64,000 nt of DNA from Mercurialis annua (GCF_937616625.2 NC_065576.1:36854628-36918627), one strand, 5' to 3'. Positions 45,372 through 57,648 are shown, numbered from the stretch's first letter. Notes: a model not told the origin generated them from the sequence alone. Numbers and translations are program-made.

Positions 45372-45545
45372 AAATTCATTTTTGTAGCAGTTGACCATTC
45401 CACAAAATGGGTGGAAGTGGAGGCCGTTTCTACGATAACTGCAGCCAGAGCTATGGGAATTGTTCTAGAGAGAAGCAGTATGTCGGTTCGGCATACCTAA
45501 GACGCTTGTAACAGATAACGGGAAGTAGTTTGAAGCGCTACATTC
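45372..45545 (+). pseudogene. Ty3/gypsy integrase core fragment
   Basis: The translation KFIFVAVDHSTKWVEVEAVS followed by TITAARAM matches the start of the gypsy integrase catalytic core, including the first catalytic Asp (VD). After a frameshift near 45480 the neighbouring frame continues CRFGIPKTLVTDNGK, with the second Asp (TDNG), then a stop. Only about 58 codons survive. Downstream (45560-45880) weak open frames on both strands are not recognised. Confidence 0.8.
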
Positions 45546-46506
45546 AGCGGTTTCTTAATCTCCTCCAGAACCTCAGAATTAGGAAGGACTTATTGACCTT
45601 CCCAGAAAGTGACATCAGCGACCTGATCAACATGCGTCGCAGGAAGATTACCCACCTCCCCTATTGGAATGGACATGTCTATGTCAAAATTAGAAAGAAG
45701 GTCGTCAAGTGAGGCAGTCATCCTAGACGTAAAAGATAAAATAAATAAAGTTAGAAAAATACTTTCGGGATTAACACGAAGATCTACCAAAGGCGGAACC
45801 CGATGGGTGAAAACGTTAGTTACTAAATTCAAAAATGAAATAGCTTTTCTTTTTTATTTTAAATATTTTAAATTTTGAACCTTTTCTAGTTTAGACTATC
45901 TATTACATATATAAGATTATATTTGTTATTGCATGTAATTAGATTATAGTAATAGTTATTCCGATAAATTGATAAGATGAATAAAATAGTAAAACACAAG
46001 AGTTAATTGTGTTTATATTCTAGATTTTTTGATCGGATGAACATAATCTTATATATGCATAAGTGAGTAAGATCGACTAATTGGTATAAAAAAAATTCCT
46101 AGTACTACTGGATGGCAACCCAATTCCAGTTTAGATCACTAAATTGTCTTAAGGCTGAACGAAACCAAGCACACCGGGTTCACAGACCATCGCTCCGCTT
46201 ACGGATAGTTAATAATTTTAATTTTGTTTTAGAATAAATATAAAAAAAAACGGAATTAAATTGGGCTGAATCAATTAAGTTTAAAATATTTAAAAACTCC
46301 CTTTGAACTGAACTCACTCACAGTCTACCAGTACCAGTACATACAATAAATAGTTAGCACTGCTGACAAAACACTAACGGTTTCCCAACTGTTCCATAAA
46401 TAAACCGAAAGCATAAAACTTAAAATAAACTCTTTTCCCCCATCACTCCATTCTTCTTCACAATTCTTTTGAATCCTCTGTTTCCATGGAATCATAAGAA
46501 TTAACC
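45546..46506. other. intergenic DNA upstream of PAP15
   Basis: Apart from possible retroelement debris to about 45830, no gene is visible. The last about 300 bases probably hold the PAP15 promoter and leader (pyrimidine-rich near 46440-46480). Confidence 0.45.
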
Positions 46507-49500
46507 ATGATTATACTGTTTCAAGGTTCAATATGTTACATTTTGTTCACCCTTATAGTTCTTGTATACACTGTATTTAATTCTACTACTGTTCATGCCA
46601 AGAAGCACAACATTCCGTCCACTCTCGACGGTCCTTTTGAACCCGTAACCGCTCCGTTCGACGTCAGTTTACGGGGCAACGCCGTTGATTTACCCGACAC
46701 TGATCCCCGTGTTCAGCGCCTCGTAAAGGATTTCGAACCTGAACAGATTTCTGTTGCTTTGTCTTCTTCTTTTGATTCTGTGTGGATCTCCTGGATTACA
46801 GGTTTCGTTAATTTTTTGTTTTCAAATTAGTTGTATATGATTGATTAGTGAATTTCATGGTTAATTTTGTTGGTTTGCAGGAGAATTTCAAATCGGTTAT
46901 AATGTAACACCGTTCAATCCTACGAGAGTGGCGAGCGTTGTTCGATATGGGACTTTGCGGCATCCGTTATCTCGTGAGGCGAAAGGGTATTCGGTTGTTT
47001 ATAATCAGCTTTATGCTTTTGATGGTCTTCAAAATTATACCTCTGGGATCATCCATCATGTTCGTCTCACCGGTACACTTTATTTCCATCTTTCTTATAC
47101 TTAGTTTGCTTCTATTTCACTCCAAACTTTGTCGAAATGAGCTTATTTAGAGTGTGTTTGATGTAAATGAGTGTGTTTGATGTAAATGAATGGAGTTCAT
47201 TTAAAAATCTATAACATTTGTGTTTGGTTATAGCACGGACATTTCATTTAATCAATGTGTCACATTTGGTAAACGTTTCGGGACACGAAATTTCATTTTT
47301 TACATAGAAAACCTTAAGATAACACCATTTGCCGTGTCTGTAAGACTGCATCCGAGTGTTGCGTTCCCGTTTCCGTGTCTGTGTCCGAGTGCGCCGTTTC
47401 CCCGTGTCCGTGTTCGTGCTACCTATGTCATATGGAATTCTGTTTTTTTAATTATGTGGAATTCATTATGCTTACTTCAATTTCTATTAAAATTGATGAA
47501 ATTTGGAAATGACAAAAACTATGGAACTCATTACATTTCAATCCTTTTCTCTTATGGTGCATTTAGTTCAAATGAATATTACTAAATTTTGGTAGAATTC
47601 ATTTGCAAATGAATATAGCTGTGTTTGGTTTACTTAGAAATTTATGTGATAATTTTATTTTTTTAAGTTTTGTAAAATTGGTCATGTATATGTCAAATAA
47701 ATTACTATATATATTAATCTGCAAATGAAGTTAATTTAAGAATTAGATTGATCCAAAGTAAGCCTAATCCTGGTAAATTGGGTTTTTTTTGTGACAGAAT
47801 GTTCTCGGCATGAGCTATGTGTAACTGGTTAACATGTACCGATGATTTTTTTTTTCTTGGTTTTGACAGGATTAAAACCTAAGAAAATGTATTATTATAG
47901 ATGTGGAGATCCTTCTATGAGGGCATGGAGTAGTATTTACTCATTTAAGACTATGCCTTCTTCAAATCCAAGTAGCTACCCTAGAAGAATTGCAGTTCTT
48001 GGTGATCTTGGACTTACTTACAATACAACTTCTACAGTTTATCATGTGATTAAGAACAATCCTGAACTTGTTTTGCTCGTTGGTGATGTTACTTACGCGA
48101 ATCTTTACCTAACGAATGGAACTGGTTCTGACTGCTATTCTTGCTCGTTTCCTCATTCCCCTATACATGAGACCTATCAGCCTCGTTGGGACTACTGGGG
48201 AAGGTTTATTTCCTATTTCGTACTCTTTTTCCCTTATTTTGAGTTTGGGGATTATGTAGCTTCTTCATCTAGCTTTTGTAACACATGATATTGATATTGA
48301 TATGCTATGTAAAACATCACTGCAACAGAAATTGTCGAAACGAAATATGGGAAAATTATATTTTTATAAATGATTGGGTATAAATATAGAGTTTTAGAGT
48401 TTCATAATCGTTTCTGGAAATAAAACGAAGCGCTGAAACCTAAGATTGAGAATTTTCCATGCAGCGTAGTTGATATGAAAAACATCTGTTTATAGGTTTA
48501 TGCAGAAACTGGTATCTAGAATTCCAATGATGGTGATAGAAGGGAACCATGAAATTGAACAACAAGCTAGAAACAAAACATTTGTTGCTTATAGTTCTCG
48601 CTTTGCATTCCCATCTGAAGAAAGTGGATCTTCATCCACGTTCTACTACTCTTTCAACGCCGGAGGAATACATTTCATCATGCTTGGAGCATACATTGAT
48701 TATGATAAAACTGGTAATTAATACAACCTTTATTTTTTGAGGCTTAATTGTCTTTTAATAAAACATAATATTACACTAGTGACTTTGCAAAGTGCGCTTT
48801 GATTTTCTTTTCTTTCAGCAGTTGATCATTGCGAAAACTTGCATGAATTCAAATGGAATAGAAGTCGGAGTGATTTTTATTTTGTAGAGTATATTGTTTT
48901 TTAATGATGAAACTTTTGATCTTGTAACTAAATTATGTGCGCAAATGCGTTCCATATGTACGATCTTGATCATTTATGTGCAATTCTTGGTTTGTTTCAT
49001 AGGTAAGCAATACAGATGGCTGGAGAAAGACTTGGCTAATGTTGACAGATCTCTAACTCCATGGCTGGTAGCTGTATGGCATCCTCCTTGGTATAGTTCA
49101 TACAAAGCCCATTACAGAGAAGCAGAGTGTATGAGGGTAGCAATGGAAGAATTGCTTTACTCTTACAGCGTTGATATAGTCTTAAACGGACATGTAAGTT
49201 ATACTAACCCATTTAAGATAATAATTGGTCAGTATATATTAGCACAAGAGTTTTATAGCAATGCTTTTTTTGCATATGCATCTCAATGTCTTGATATTTT
49301 CCGGGAAAGAACATGTTTCATTTACATTGCAGGAAATGGAAATGCTGAGATGAAAAATGTTGAAATAGGAACAATGAAACAATATATATTTCAAAAGAAC
49401 AGAAAACTTTTAGAAGTTTGCCGGAGCTGGAATGCAGGATTAGACAAATTTCTGTGCAACATAGGTTCTTCTTAAGTAGACTGATGTTCTGTTAATAATC

Positions 49501-50370
49501 TGTTACCAGGTTCATGCGTATGAGAGATCAAATCGTGTATATAACTACCAACTGGATCCTTGCGGTCCAGTGTATATCACAGTTGGAGATGGGGGTAACC
49601 GGGAAAAGATGGCTGTTGAACATGCTGATGAACCTGGCAACTGTCCAGAGCCATCAACCACTCCTGATCCTTACATGGGTGGATTCTGTGCCATGAACTT
49701 TACATCAGGTCCAGCAGCCGGTCAATTCTGTTGGGACCAGCAACCTGACTATAGTGCATTCCGAGAAAGCAGCTTCGGCCATGGAATTTTGGAGGTACTC
49801 TCTCTCTTGCACGAGAACTTGTTGAATTTTACAATTTGATATTTCATATCCATTTAGAAAGTGTTTCGGAAACTCATGAAACTTTACATTTACAATCTAT
49901 TCTTGTAAAAAAAAGAAGTCCTTGTTTTCTCGTTTAGTATTTCCATTTCCGTACAGCATAGCATTCTAGTCTTTGGATTGCTTAGAAAATGCAGCACCCA
50001 ACGTTCATTAGTCTACTTGATACCTATGTTGAACGGAAATTTGTATAATCCTGCATTTCAGCGTTTTTCATTTTCAGAAAGCTTCTAAATGTAATGTCAT
50101 AATTTTCTCGCATAGTATTTCCATTTCCGTGCAATTTGCATAATCTCATAAAAGTGCTCACTGTCAACATGAATTGAATTGCAGGTGAAGAATGAGACTT
50201 GGGCATTATGGACATGGCACCGTAATCAAGACTCTGATAGTCAAGTTGCGGATGAAATTTATATAGTTAGGCAACCTGAGAAATGCCCTGTCCACCGCGG
50301 CAGCCGAATTAAACATCGGTTTGCATCTATATTAAATAGTTTTATCAGTACATTTTCCATGATTTTCTAA
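46507..50370 (+). CDS. PAP15: purple acid phosphatase, PAP15 type (phytase-like), seven exons
   Basis: Exons 46507-46801, 46881-47072, 47870-48203, 48496-48713, 49003-49193, 49510-49794 and 50185-50370 join in phase to 566 residues. PAP15 enzymes are secreted or vacuolar dinuclear Fe-metal phosphomonoesterases; Arabidopsis PAP15 hydrolyses phytate. A hydrophobic N-terminus (ILFTLIVLVYTVF) is a likely signal peptide. The five metal-binding motifs are present: GDLG, GDVTY, GNHE, WHPPWY (motif IV His) and GH-VH, split between exons 5 and 6. Other PAP15 hallmarks are VDLPDTDPRVQRLV, EFQIG, YANLYLTNGTGSDCYSCSFP, RWDYWGRF, GDGGNREKMA and the C-terminal ILEVKNETWALWTWHRNQD. The C-terminus ends with an extra hydrophobic stretch after KCPVHRGS, longer than in Arabidopsis. 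Intron 2 carries repeat-like sequence shared with SUMO intron 1. No disruption seen. Confidence 0.94.
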
Positions 50371-51486
50371 CTGATGCAGCTGCTACAAACTGATTCTTCT
50401 GACAGATAGATTTTACAGAAATAGATTAGTTGGAGAAAGATTCTTTATATCATACCTCTAATGGATCCTTCTCCTTATAACTAACACACTATACCAGAAA
50501 AATACTTCCCATATGTGAATTACAAATAGAATCCTATAATTTGGACTATTTTTTATCTCATTGTATAACTAGAAATGTTTTATGGTGAAGCTTTGCAGAA
50601 GTACCCAATATAAATAGCCTTAGTGCTGTGTTATTTTGAAAGAGTACTTGTTTGGTTTAATAAAATTTAAAAGAAATAAGAATGGAATTTATTTTTGTTG
50701 GAAAAAAAAAAATTATATGGGGGATGAGAATGAGATTCTCCTCCAATGGAAAATCATTATTCCCAATTAAGGCTAACTTATAACGTAGTATCATATATCC
50801 ATTTATATATTATCAATAAATCCGAATACAATACGTTATTATTTAACGGATTAACACGAGACAATATGGTTAATAATTAATAAACATGACATATAGATTA
50901 TAGTTTATATAAAACTTGTTTAACCCATTTCAACTATTTGATATTGCAAGCATTTATCAAACCTATTAAATTTTTAAATAAAATATAATTTAGATATAAA
51001 TATATAGAGTAATTAAACTTAATATCTAAAAATACTAAAATATTAATATCCATTAGCACAATAGTTGAACAAATTTAAAAGTGTTACTCGTGAATTAAGC
51101 GGGTTAAACTTTTTTTTTTGGGAAAAATAGCGGGTTAAACTTGGTAACCTGTCTTCTAACGTTTTGAATGGTTGATAATGTTATGATTTAAATTTGGTAA
51201 GCTCAATTTAAACCCGCTTAATTTCTTATTGTATTATGTCGTTTAAACAAACTGTTCTCCAAAAATGCCAGCCCTATCATTTTATTCTTTTAATTATCAT
51301 TATTTTTCTTATTTTCTACTTAACCAACAACATATAAAATTAATTGTTTTTATTTTCTCATTGTAGTTTTCATTTATAATTATAAAGTTAAACAAAATGG
51401 ACCCTAGTTGAAGTTGATGAGGTGACTAACTATTTTGAGTAAAATGGCAACAACTAGGTAATCCACACACAAAAAAGCATAGCACA
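50371..51486. other. intergenic DNA
   Basis: PAP15 3' region, then A/T-rich DNA. About 50830-51200 has gggttaaac/cccgctt-type sequence like degraded hAT MITEs, with no definable ends. No gene seen. Confidence 0.45.
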
Positions 51487-51593
51487 AGCAACAACTACAC
51501 ATAAAGATTCAAATTCCTAACAAGAAATGACAAGAAAACAGCCGAACAACTGAACCCATTTATAGAAGATAGACAAGGTAATGTCTACATTAA
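51487..51593. repeat. direct repeat, left copy, flanking an old LTR
   Basis: It begins AGCAACAACTACACATAAAG and ends GTAATGTCTACATTAA. The right copy at 52418-52526 matches over the whole length with about ten differences, mostly transitions. Confidence 0.85.
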
Positions 51594-51627
51594 ATGTTTA
51601 ATCATAAATACATTATTGATAACATAG

Positions 51628-52368
51628 TGATAATGATTAGTAGGGGTTAAGCAATCTCGCCAAAAACGAACATCGCTAAGTCAAGCATTTTACCGATATG
51701 GTCGTCGATAAACAACACCGAGCTATAACGGACACGGAGCACCTCACCCAAAGCTCGAATCCAGGAACACATGTATACACTGCCTTCGCTCGTGATGCTC
51801 AGCATCACAAGTCGGATCTGGCGAGACTAATCCATCGACCATGTGATATGGGGGGGGGGGGGGGTCACCGAACCAAGTATAGCCAAGGGGAATCTCGGAT
51901 AAATACCAGAGACGTCGAGCATAAAATACCATCCGAGCTCCGTGGGCTTAACACTGAAGCTCGGTCTAACAAGATTCATGAGACGAGTTCTGAAATCTCA
52001 CTATGATCCACATTCACGTGTAACTGATTCTGGGACCACATAAAATCCATAAAGAATGTTCCCTACGCCTGACGCACCTAACAAACCGCACCAAATGCGG
52101 AAGAACCTGCCACGTGAGCATAACTAAATACAGGGACCACAAGAAGAAGAGGCAAGGTTTGCATATGAGTTCTAATTATAAAAGGAACCTCATGTACAAA
52201 CCCTAGATAATTCTTTTTTTTTTCAAGATTATTCTTCTTCTTTTTTCACTAAAACTTATTTGAGCGTCGGATCGAACATCCGGTGATCCCTACCGAAAAT
52301 TCGTTTCGACCTCTGTTTATTGGTTTGTGCAGGCTTAGCAGATCGGACTCCATTATGGTGATTCATCA
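51628..52368 (+). mobile_element. old Ty3/gypsy LTR (same family as 59.7 kb) with start of interior
   Basis: It starts TGATAATG and ends GGTGATTCATCA, matching the 5' LTR at 59701-60477 in order: 'taagtcaagcatttt', 'gagcgtcgga', 'tccggtga', 'gacctctgttt'. CTTGGCGCCGTCTGTG, the primer-site start, follows directly, so about 50 bases of interior remain (to about 52417). It is clearly older than the 59.7 kb copy, with many substitutions and a 15-G run at 51850-51864. Neither 3' LTR nor target duplication is present. Confidence 0.8.
52155..52202 (+). promoter_or_regulatory. TATA box inside an imperfect hairpin (old LTR)
   Basis: Arms AGGTTTGCATATGAGTTC (52155-52172) and GAACCTCATGTACAAACC (52185-52202) pair with one bulge and two weak positions. 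The loop contains TATAAAA. It occupies the same place as the perfect hairpin at 60247-60294 but with a different arm sequence. Confidence 0.6.
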
Positions 52369-52417
52369 CTTGGCGCCGTCTGTGTATATCGAACCCACGA
52401 CCACATGGCTATAAATT

Positions 52418-52526
52418 AGCAACAACTACACATAAAGATTCAGATTCCTAATAAAAAATGACAAGAAAACAGCTGAACAAACTAAATCCATTTATAGAAC
52501 ATAGACAAGGTAATGTCTACATTAAG
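52418..52526. repeat. direct repeat, right copy, flanking an old LTR
   Basis: See 51487-51593. It is followed immediately by GGGGCCGTTTGGTTCGGC, a start typical of some plant MITEs (about 52527-52720), whose other end could not be found. Confidence 0.85.
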
Positions 52527-53127
52527 GGGCCGTTTGGTTCGGCATAAAAATGGGAATGGGTATGGGAATAATATCCATTGTTTATGTTTGTTTTGTCAAA
52601 TTATATTAGGGAATGAGAATGTGATTATCCCCTCAATGGGAATCACCCATTCCCTCCCATGGGAATTGATTTTTTGGAATGGGAATCAAAATTTTATAAA
52701 ATATTTTAATAATAATTAATAAATATATAATTATTAAAAAAACTATTTTTAAATATTTATTTTAAAAAATACACTTAAAATAATAAAAAAACTTTTTTAA
52801 TTTTTTTAAATATTTTTTTTTTAATTTTTTTAAATATTTTTTTCAAAAATATGTTTTTAATTTTTTAAAAAACTATTTTTTTTATTTTTTCGAAAATATT
52901 TTTTTTATTTTTTCGAAAATATTTTTTTTTACTTGAATAATGCATTAGGGACCAAATAGTTGATGCCCCACTAGAAGATGTATATTTGGGATGTAGTACC
53001 ACTGTCACTGTGTATTTGTCTTTAATTCAAAATGAAAATGACTTATGCATAAAGGATATGGAACTCACATGCATCTGGTTGAACATTTATTACTGTATTT
53101 CTATTTTGGCTAAACCTATATTTGAAT

Positions 53128-53632
53128 GGCCTAATGTCTTAAAAAAACCCCGACCTTTTAGCCCCTTTTCAATCATACCCCGACGTTGCAAATTTGTCAA
53201 TTTTACCCTATTTTACATTTTTGTGTTTCAATTGTACCCTGAAAAATTAAATTAACGTCTTTTGCGTTTGGAAATTTGTTTAAAACATTCTACACGTCTC
53301 GCATATATTAATTGTATATTTTTAAAATTTATTTAAATTTAGTTAAATTAATTAAGAATTTAAATTAGTGTTAATTTGATTATGGTTTTTAGTTAGTTTT
53401 TAAAAATAAAGGACTTATTTGTACTTTTTTGAATAAAAAAAAATTTAATTTCATGTTTAGACTTAATTAATTGAACGATTTAATCATTTAAGTAAAAAAA
53501 TTAACAAAAATTAAAATATTGGGGTACAATTGAAAACGGAAAATTCAAAAGTGGGTAAAATTGACAAATTTTCAACGTCGGGGTAGAATTGAAAAAAAGT
53601 TTAAAGGTGAGGGGGTTTTGAGTGATTAGGCC
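53128..53632. mobile_element. Mutator-type MITE with perfect 9-base duplication
   Basis: The ends GGCCTAATGTCTTAAAAAAA and (complement) GGCCTAATCACTCAAAACCC begin inverted repeats of about 80-100 bases ('ccccgacgttg.aaatttgtc'). TATTTGAAT flanks both sides (53119-53127 and 53633-53641). 505 bases, A/T-rich and non-coding. Confidence 0.9.
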
Positions 53633-53641
53633 TATTTGAAT

Positions 53642-54842
53642 CCCTACATTGTTATATATATTTTTTTGAATTGAGTTCATCTCTTTTTATTTATCAAAAT
53701 TGAATCTCTATATTTTTGATTTTGTAATCATGGAAATGAAATGTGTGTATCCACATGTCGTAGTGCGACTAGGATAATTGTTCTTTTGCATCTTTTTAAT
53801 TGAGTCTATATTTTTATTTTTGTTGAAAGTAAATTTTTTTAATTGGTTTTTTCGGTATAAATTGACACTATTAACACTTTTATATGTCGAAAGGATCTAA
53901 AGTAGAAGGACTATTTAAAAAATATAAAAATATAAATATGTCTTTTATCTTTTTTTTTTTAATTACTTCCGGAGGAAATTAAATTTGAAACCTTCAGTTC
54001 TATTAGAAACGTTCTGATCACTAGAATATGCACGTTAGTATTTGTTATTTTGTTATATAATGGTACAAACCCCATCTCATTTAATTCATATTGTTGTACA
54101 ATTTTCATCAATAAAGGATTAATAATTTAATAATACCCATGTTCTATTGAACTTTTATTGTCAACTTTAGTTGGAATTGCATTCTTTTCTTGGTGTTTCC
54201 CATTTTAGATGGCACATAATCTCACTTTAATTGAGTGAGTTATCCTCAATTTTGTATCATTTTATCCCATATATATGAACTTAGGTTGGCTAATTAATTA
54301 CATTATGGAGAAATCATTTCTTGCAAGTAATATATACCAAACAATAAAGTAGAATTTAAAAACATAATAATGCTAATTACACCTTACAAACATTAATGTA
54401 TAAGAAAACAGAGTATCATCATTTTCCTGCTTTCTATGGACTGAAAAGGTAGAGTTAGTATTTCATTTGTAAAGGAATCAAATCATTATTGGTCTCTAAC
54501 ATATAACTCTTCTTTAATGAAGTAAATGGTCCCCAATCTTTTGATAAAACATAATGATCAGCTTTAATTTAATTCTTTATTGTTTGTGTTTTCTGTAATT
54601 ATTAATAATTTAGAGAGCACATTCTTAGAAAAAAACATTCTTTAAATTATTGAATTAATTTTTTTATTGAATTTAATGTCAGAAGTGTGTGTTAATAAAA
54701 CTAGCCTCCAATTATCATCTTCTTTTATAAGCATAAATACTACAAATTTCTAAATTTAAGTCGTAATAAATCAGTTCATACAGTTTTTTTTAAAGTAAAA
54801 TATTCAACACAATTTAAAAGTTGTAGTAGTTCATTCGGTCAT
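53642..54842. other. AT-rich intergenic DNA
   Basis: Nothing recognisable; no coding frame of note. Confidence 0.5.
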
Positions 54843-54850
54843 AATTATTA

Positions 54851-55215
54851 GAGAAAATTATTCTAAAACTCTTCATATTTGTCATATTTACAGTTTGGTA
54901 CATCTTGTTTGAAAATCAAACGATTTGATATCTCATTTTTAATTCCGTCAACAATTAGGGGCTTATGTTAATTCCGTTAATAATTTGATATTCACTTTCA
55001 AACAATTTGATATCTCACTTTCAATTATATTAACGATTTGGTACCTCATTTTTAAACAATTTAGTATCTCACAATTAATTTTGATACCTATATTTAACAA
55101 AAGGTTGTAAATATTTGCAAAACTAAAATTGAAATACCAAATTGTTTAATTTTTGAACAAAAAGTATTAAACCGTAAATTACGACATATATAGCAAGCCT
55201 TGGAGTAATTTGCTC
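54851..55215. mobile_element. MITE with 8-base duplication
   Basis: The ends GAGAAAATTATTCTAAAAC and (complement) GAGCAAATTACTCCAAGGC continue into 'atgtcataatttac'-type pairing. AATTATTA flanks both sides (54843-54850 and 55216-55223). 365 bases. Superfamily uncertain (hAT by duplication length). Confidence 0.7.
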
Positions 55216-55223
55216 AATTATTA

Positions 55224-56214
55224 TTGAAAAGCAATTCATTTTAAAAAATAACTACATCACATAACAATTATTCCAATCACTTTTCCAAACTTAATTTCTC
55301 CAAAAGATTACATCAATACAGTTATGGGCAATATGACAAACATAACAACTCAATTTTCCACACAGAAGTTGAAAAAGTTTTATATAAATCTAATTTATTA
55401 TCAAATTATAATAATAAACCAATAAACTAATTTTTAAATACTAGTTTCGCATTACGTGCTATGCATGTGGCTCGTAACGTAACTCCTCAATGAACATATT
55501 AGTAAATTTATTATAGTTATATCAATTTTTTTATTTATAATTAATATTAAATTAGTTAAGATTTTTTCTAATTTATTTCATACTGAATTTATTTTTCTTT
55601 TGGTTTTATAATAACCATAATTAAATAATTAACTTAATTTTATTAATAATATCTTTAAAAATAATAAGATAGAAATTTAAATAACAATATATTAACCAAA
55701 TACAGTATTTTAATTTTGTAGTTTAATCAAACTAAAAGATAGGTATTCCTACTAATTTGGAGACAATTTAGTTTTGGAGATAATTTAGCTACCTATTTTA
55801 ATTAGGACTTTAATTACAATAGTGATTAATTAAATAACTAATTAGTTAATGACTATAAAACCTTTATTTAGTAGTAAACTGAAAAGGATTATTCAGTAAA
55901 TTTGCATGTCCCCCCCCCCCCATCCGTGCTTTTATATATAGTATAGATTAATCAATTTTAAGTAAAATTTGAATTTTTTTATTAATTAATTAATATCACA
56001 TATCAAAAAATAAATAGATAGTTTATAATCCAACTTAATAAAGTAGTACTATAATTTATGAAAAAATATCTCCAAAATTTATATACAGAAAAAAACATAT
56101 TCTATATTAAAAACCTGTAATCTCACAAGAACATACAAACAAGATGTTTACATAAATTCTGAATGTGAATAACATTTGATATGAATTTCAACAAATAAAA
56201 ATTGAAAAAAAAAT
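55224..56214. other. AT-rich intergenic DNA and RING gene 3' region
   Basis: No gene is visible. A run of 12 C lies at 55910-55921. The last part is the presumed 3' untranslated region of the RING gene. Confidence 0.5.
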
Positions 56215-57453
56215 CTAAAAAATATCAAGAATTTCAACAATAAACCCATTACAAAGAGGACAATTACCCCTTTGAACCCAAAGCTCTCTTGAACACAATC
56301 TGCAAAACGTATGCCCGCAGGGGATAAAAGCTGCGCCTTTATGTCTAACCATGCACACGCAGCAAGTGTGCTCAATTCCATCACCACCGTTCGTTCCATC
56401 ATCATCATCCTCCTCTTCCTCTTCCTCACATTCCACCTCATCATCCCCCACAGTGTATCTGGACCCCACAAATCCCAGCTGTCTATCCGTTTCTTCTAAC
56501 AAATCCATCAACGACATTCTCACCGGCTGCTCCTCTTCTTCCTCAACCGCCTCCGGAGACTCCCCTTCCTCCGCCTCCTCGTCGGCTTCCGCTTGAGCAG
56601 CCGCCTCCGCTGCTTCCTGAGCAGCTACGGCTTCTCTCGCCGACAATTGTCTCTCCTCCGCTAACACAACTCCTAAACGTCGGCTACCACTACTACTACC
56701 GTTACCGTCACGTGCTATCTCGTCTTCTCCGCCGTCTATAAACGGAGAGTCGTAGTTACGAGATGAATTATGCCGCGACATTTGCGGTCTGAAGCTACGT
56801 GCGGGAGGTTCGTCTCCGACGGCGTGAATATTCTCATCCGGTACCGGTGATGTTCCGTACCGAGAGGAAACTCGTCGCACCATAAACGGTCGAGCACCGG
56901 ACCTCGGAATAGAAGACGCTGAGGCAGGTGAATGATCGTTATTCTCATCATTATCTGAACGAGGAGACTGATCACCGGCATTTACGGAAGATATAGTAGT
57001 AAACCGAACGGAGCTCCGGCGAGACATTGACGATCTGGTTTGGTTAAAAGCGTTGGTGTTAGCGAAGTTAGTGTTGATCGGAATATCAGACGCCGGAATC
57101 GGAACTGTTGAGGTCCAAGCAGCGCCGGCGCGTTTAAGACGGAGACGGTCTCGGAAAGCTTTCCAGCTTTTCTTATCCTTCTGCCCGAATAATGAACCGT
57201 TCGGCTCTTCATCTCGTATTATATCAAGTAGCGTTCTGTTCATTTGTGGTGGCGCAGGAGACGCCGCAGCCGGTGGTGGTGGTGTTGATGGCGGCGGTTG
57301 TGGTTGATTCTGTTTGTCGGAGAGAATTGAATCCAGTGATAAACCAGTTAGGTCACCTGACATTTGTTCTAAAAGTGTGAGGCTCCTCTGTCCTCCTCCT
57401 GCTCCTCTTCCTCCGCCGCCTCCGCCTCCGACTCCGGCGCTGCCTACTTCCAT
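56215..57453 (-). CDS. RING-HC finger protein, probable E3 ubiquitin ligase, intronless
   Basis: A single uninterrupted frame of 412 residues. The C-terminus holds a C3HC4 RING finger: HTCCVCMVRHKGAAFIPCGH, TFCRLCSRELW, RGNCPLCN, within the last 50 residues. Such fingers bind E2 enzymes and usually make the protein a ubiquitin ligase. The N-terminus is Gly-rich, followed by a Pro-rich tract; a block around residues 70-110 (MNRTLLDIIRDEE, WKAFRDRLRLKR) looks conserved-type, and a Ser/Arg-rich and then a strongly acidic Glu/Ala region precede the finger. The substrate is unknown. The protein resembles uncharacterised plant RING proteins with one C-terminal finger. The ATG at 57453 is supported by the continuous frame and GC-rich coding composition against A/T-rich surroundings. 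Confidence 0.92.
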   Translation of the reverse strand: MEVGSAGVGGGGGGGRGAGGGQRSLTLLEQMSGDLTGLSLDSILSDKQNQPQPPPSTPPPPAAASPAPPQMNRTLLDIIRDEEPNGSLFGQKDKKSWKAFRDRLRLKRAGAAWTSTVPIPASDIPINTNFANTNAFNQTRSSMSRRSSVRFTTISSVNAGDQSPRSDNDENNDHSPASASSIPRSGARPFMVRRVSSRYGTSPVPDENIHAVGDEPPARSFRPQMSRHNSSRNYDSPFIDGGEDEIARDGNGSSSGSRRLGVVLAEERQLSAREAVAAQEAAEAAAQAEADEEAEEGESPEAVEEEEEQPVRMSLMDLLEETDRQLGFVGSRYTVGDDEVECEEEEEEDDDDGTNGGDGIEHTCCVCMVRHKGAAFIPCGHTFCRLCSRELWVQRGNCPLCNGFIVEILDIF

Positions 57454-57648
57454 TCAGAAACAAGAAATAAAAATGGAAATTAGATTAAAAAAATCTTAGG
57501 GGAGAGAATCGAGAAGGATTGGAAACATCTTTTGTGTTGGAAATGAAGAAGAATGAATTGGAAAAAAAAAATAGAAAATCAGATGCGAAGAGACAAATTT
57601 TCAACAAAATTTGGCAGTTTCTATTCTAATGTTGAATAGATAAAACAG

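Noticed and set aside
45530..45878. Open frames on both strands after the integrase fragment
   Set aside because: Not recognisable as a known protein; likely retroelement debris, too weak to annotate as a gene.
49060..49100. PAP15 motif IV reads AVWH instead of VxxH
   Set aside because: PAP15 proteins as remembered have a similar WHPPWYSSY segment, so this is not a defect.
49194..49475. Open frame continuing past exon 5 of PAP15
   Set aside because: It reads into intron 5 after the GTAAGT donor; the family sequence resumes in frame at 49510.
51850..51864. Run of 15 G (and 12 C at 55910-55921)
   Set aside because: Homopolymers in degenerate DNA; no G-quadruplex pattern of several separate runs.
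56311..57499. Antisense frames across the RING gene
   Set aside because: Shadows of a GC-rich coding region with Ser/Pro-rich low-complexity products.
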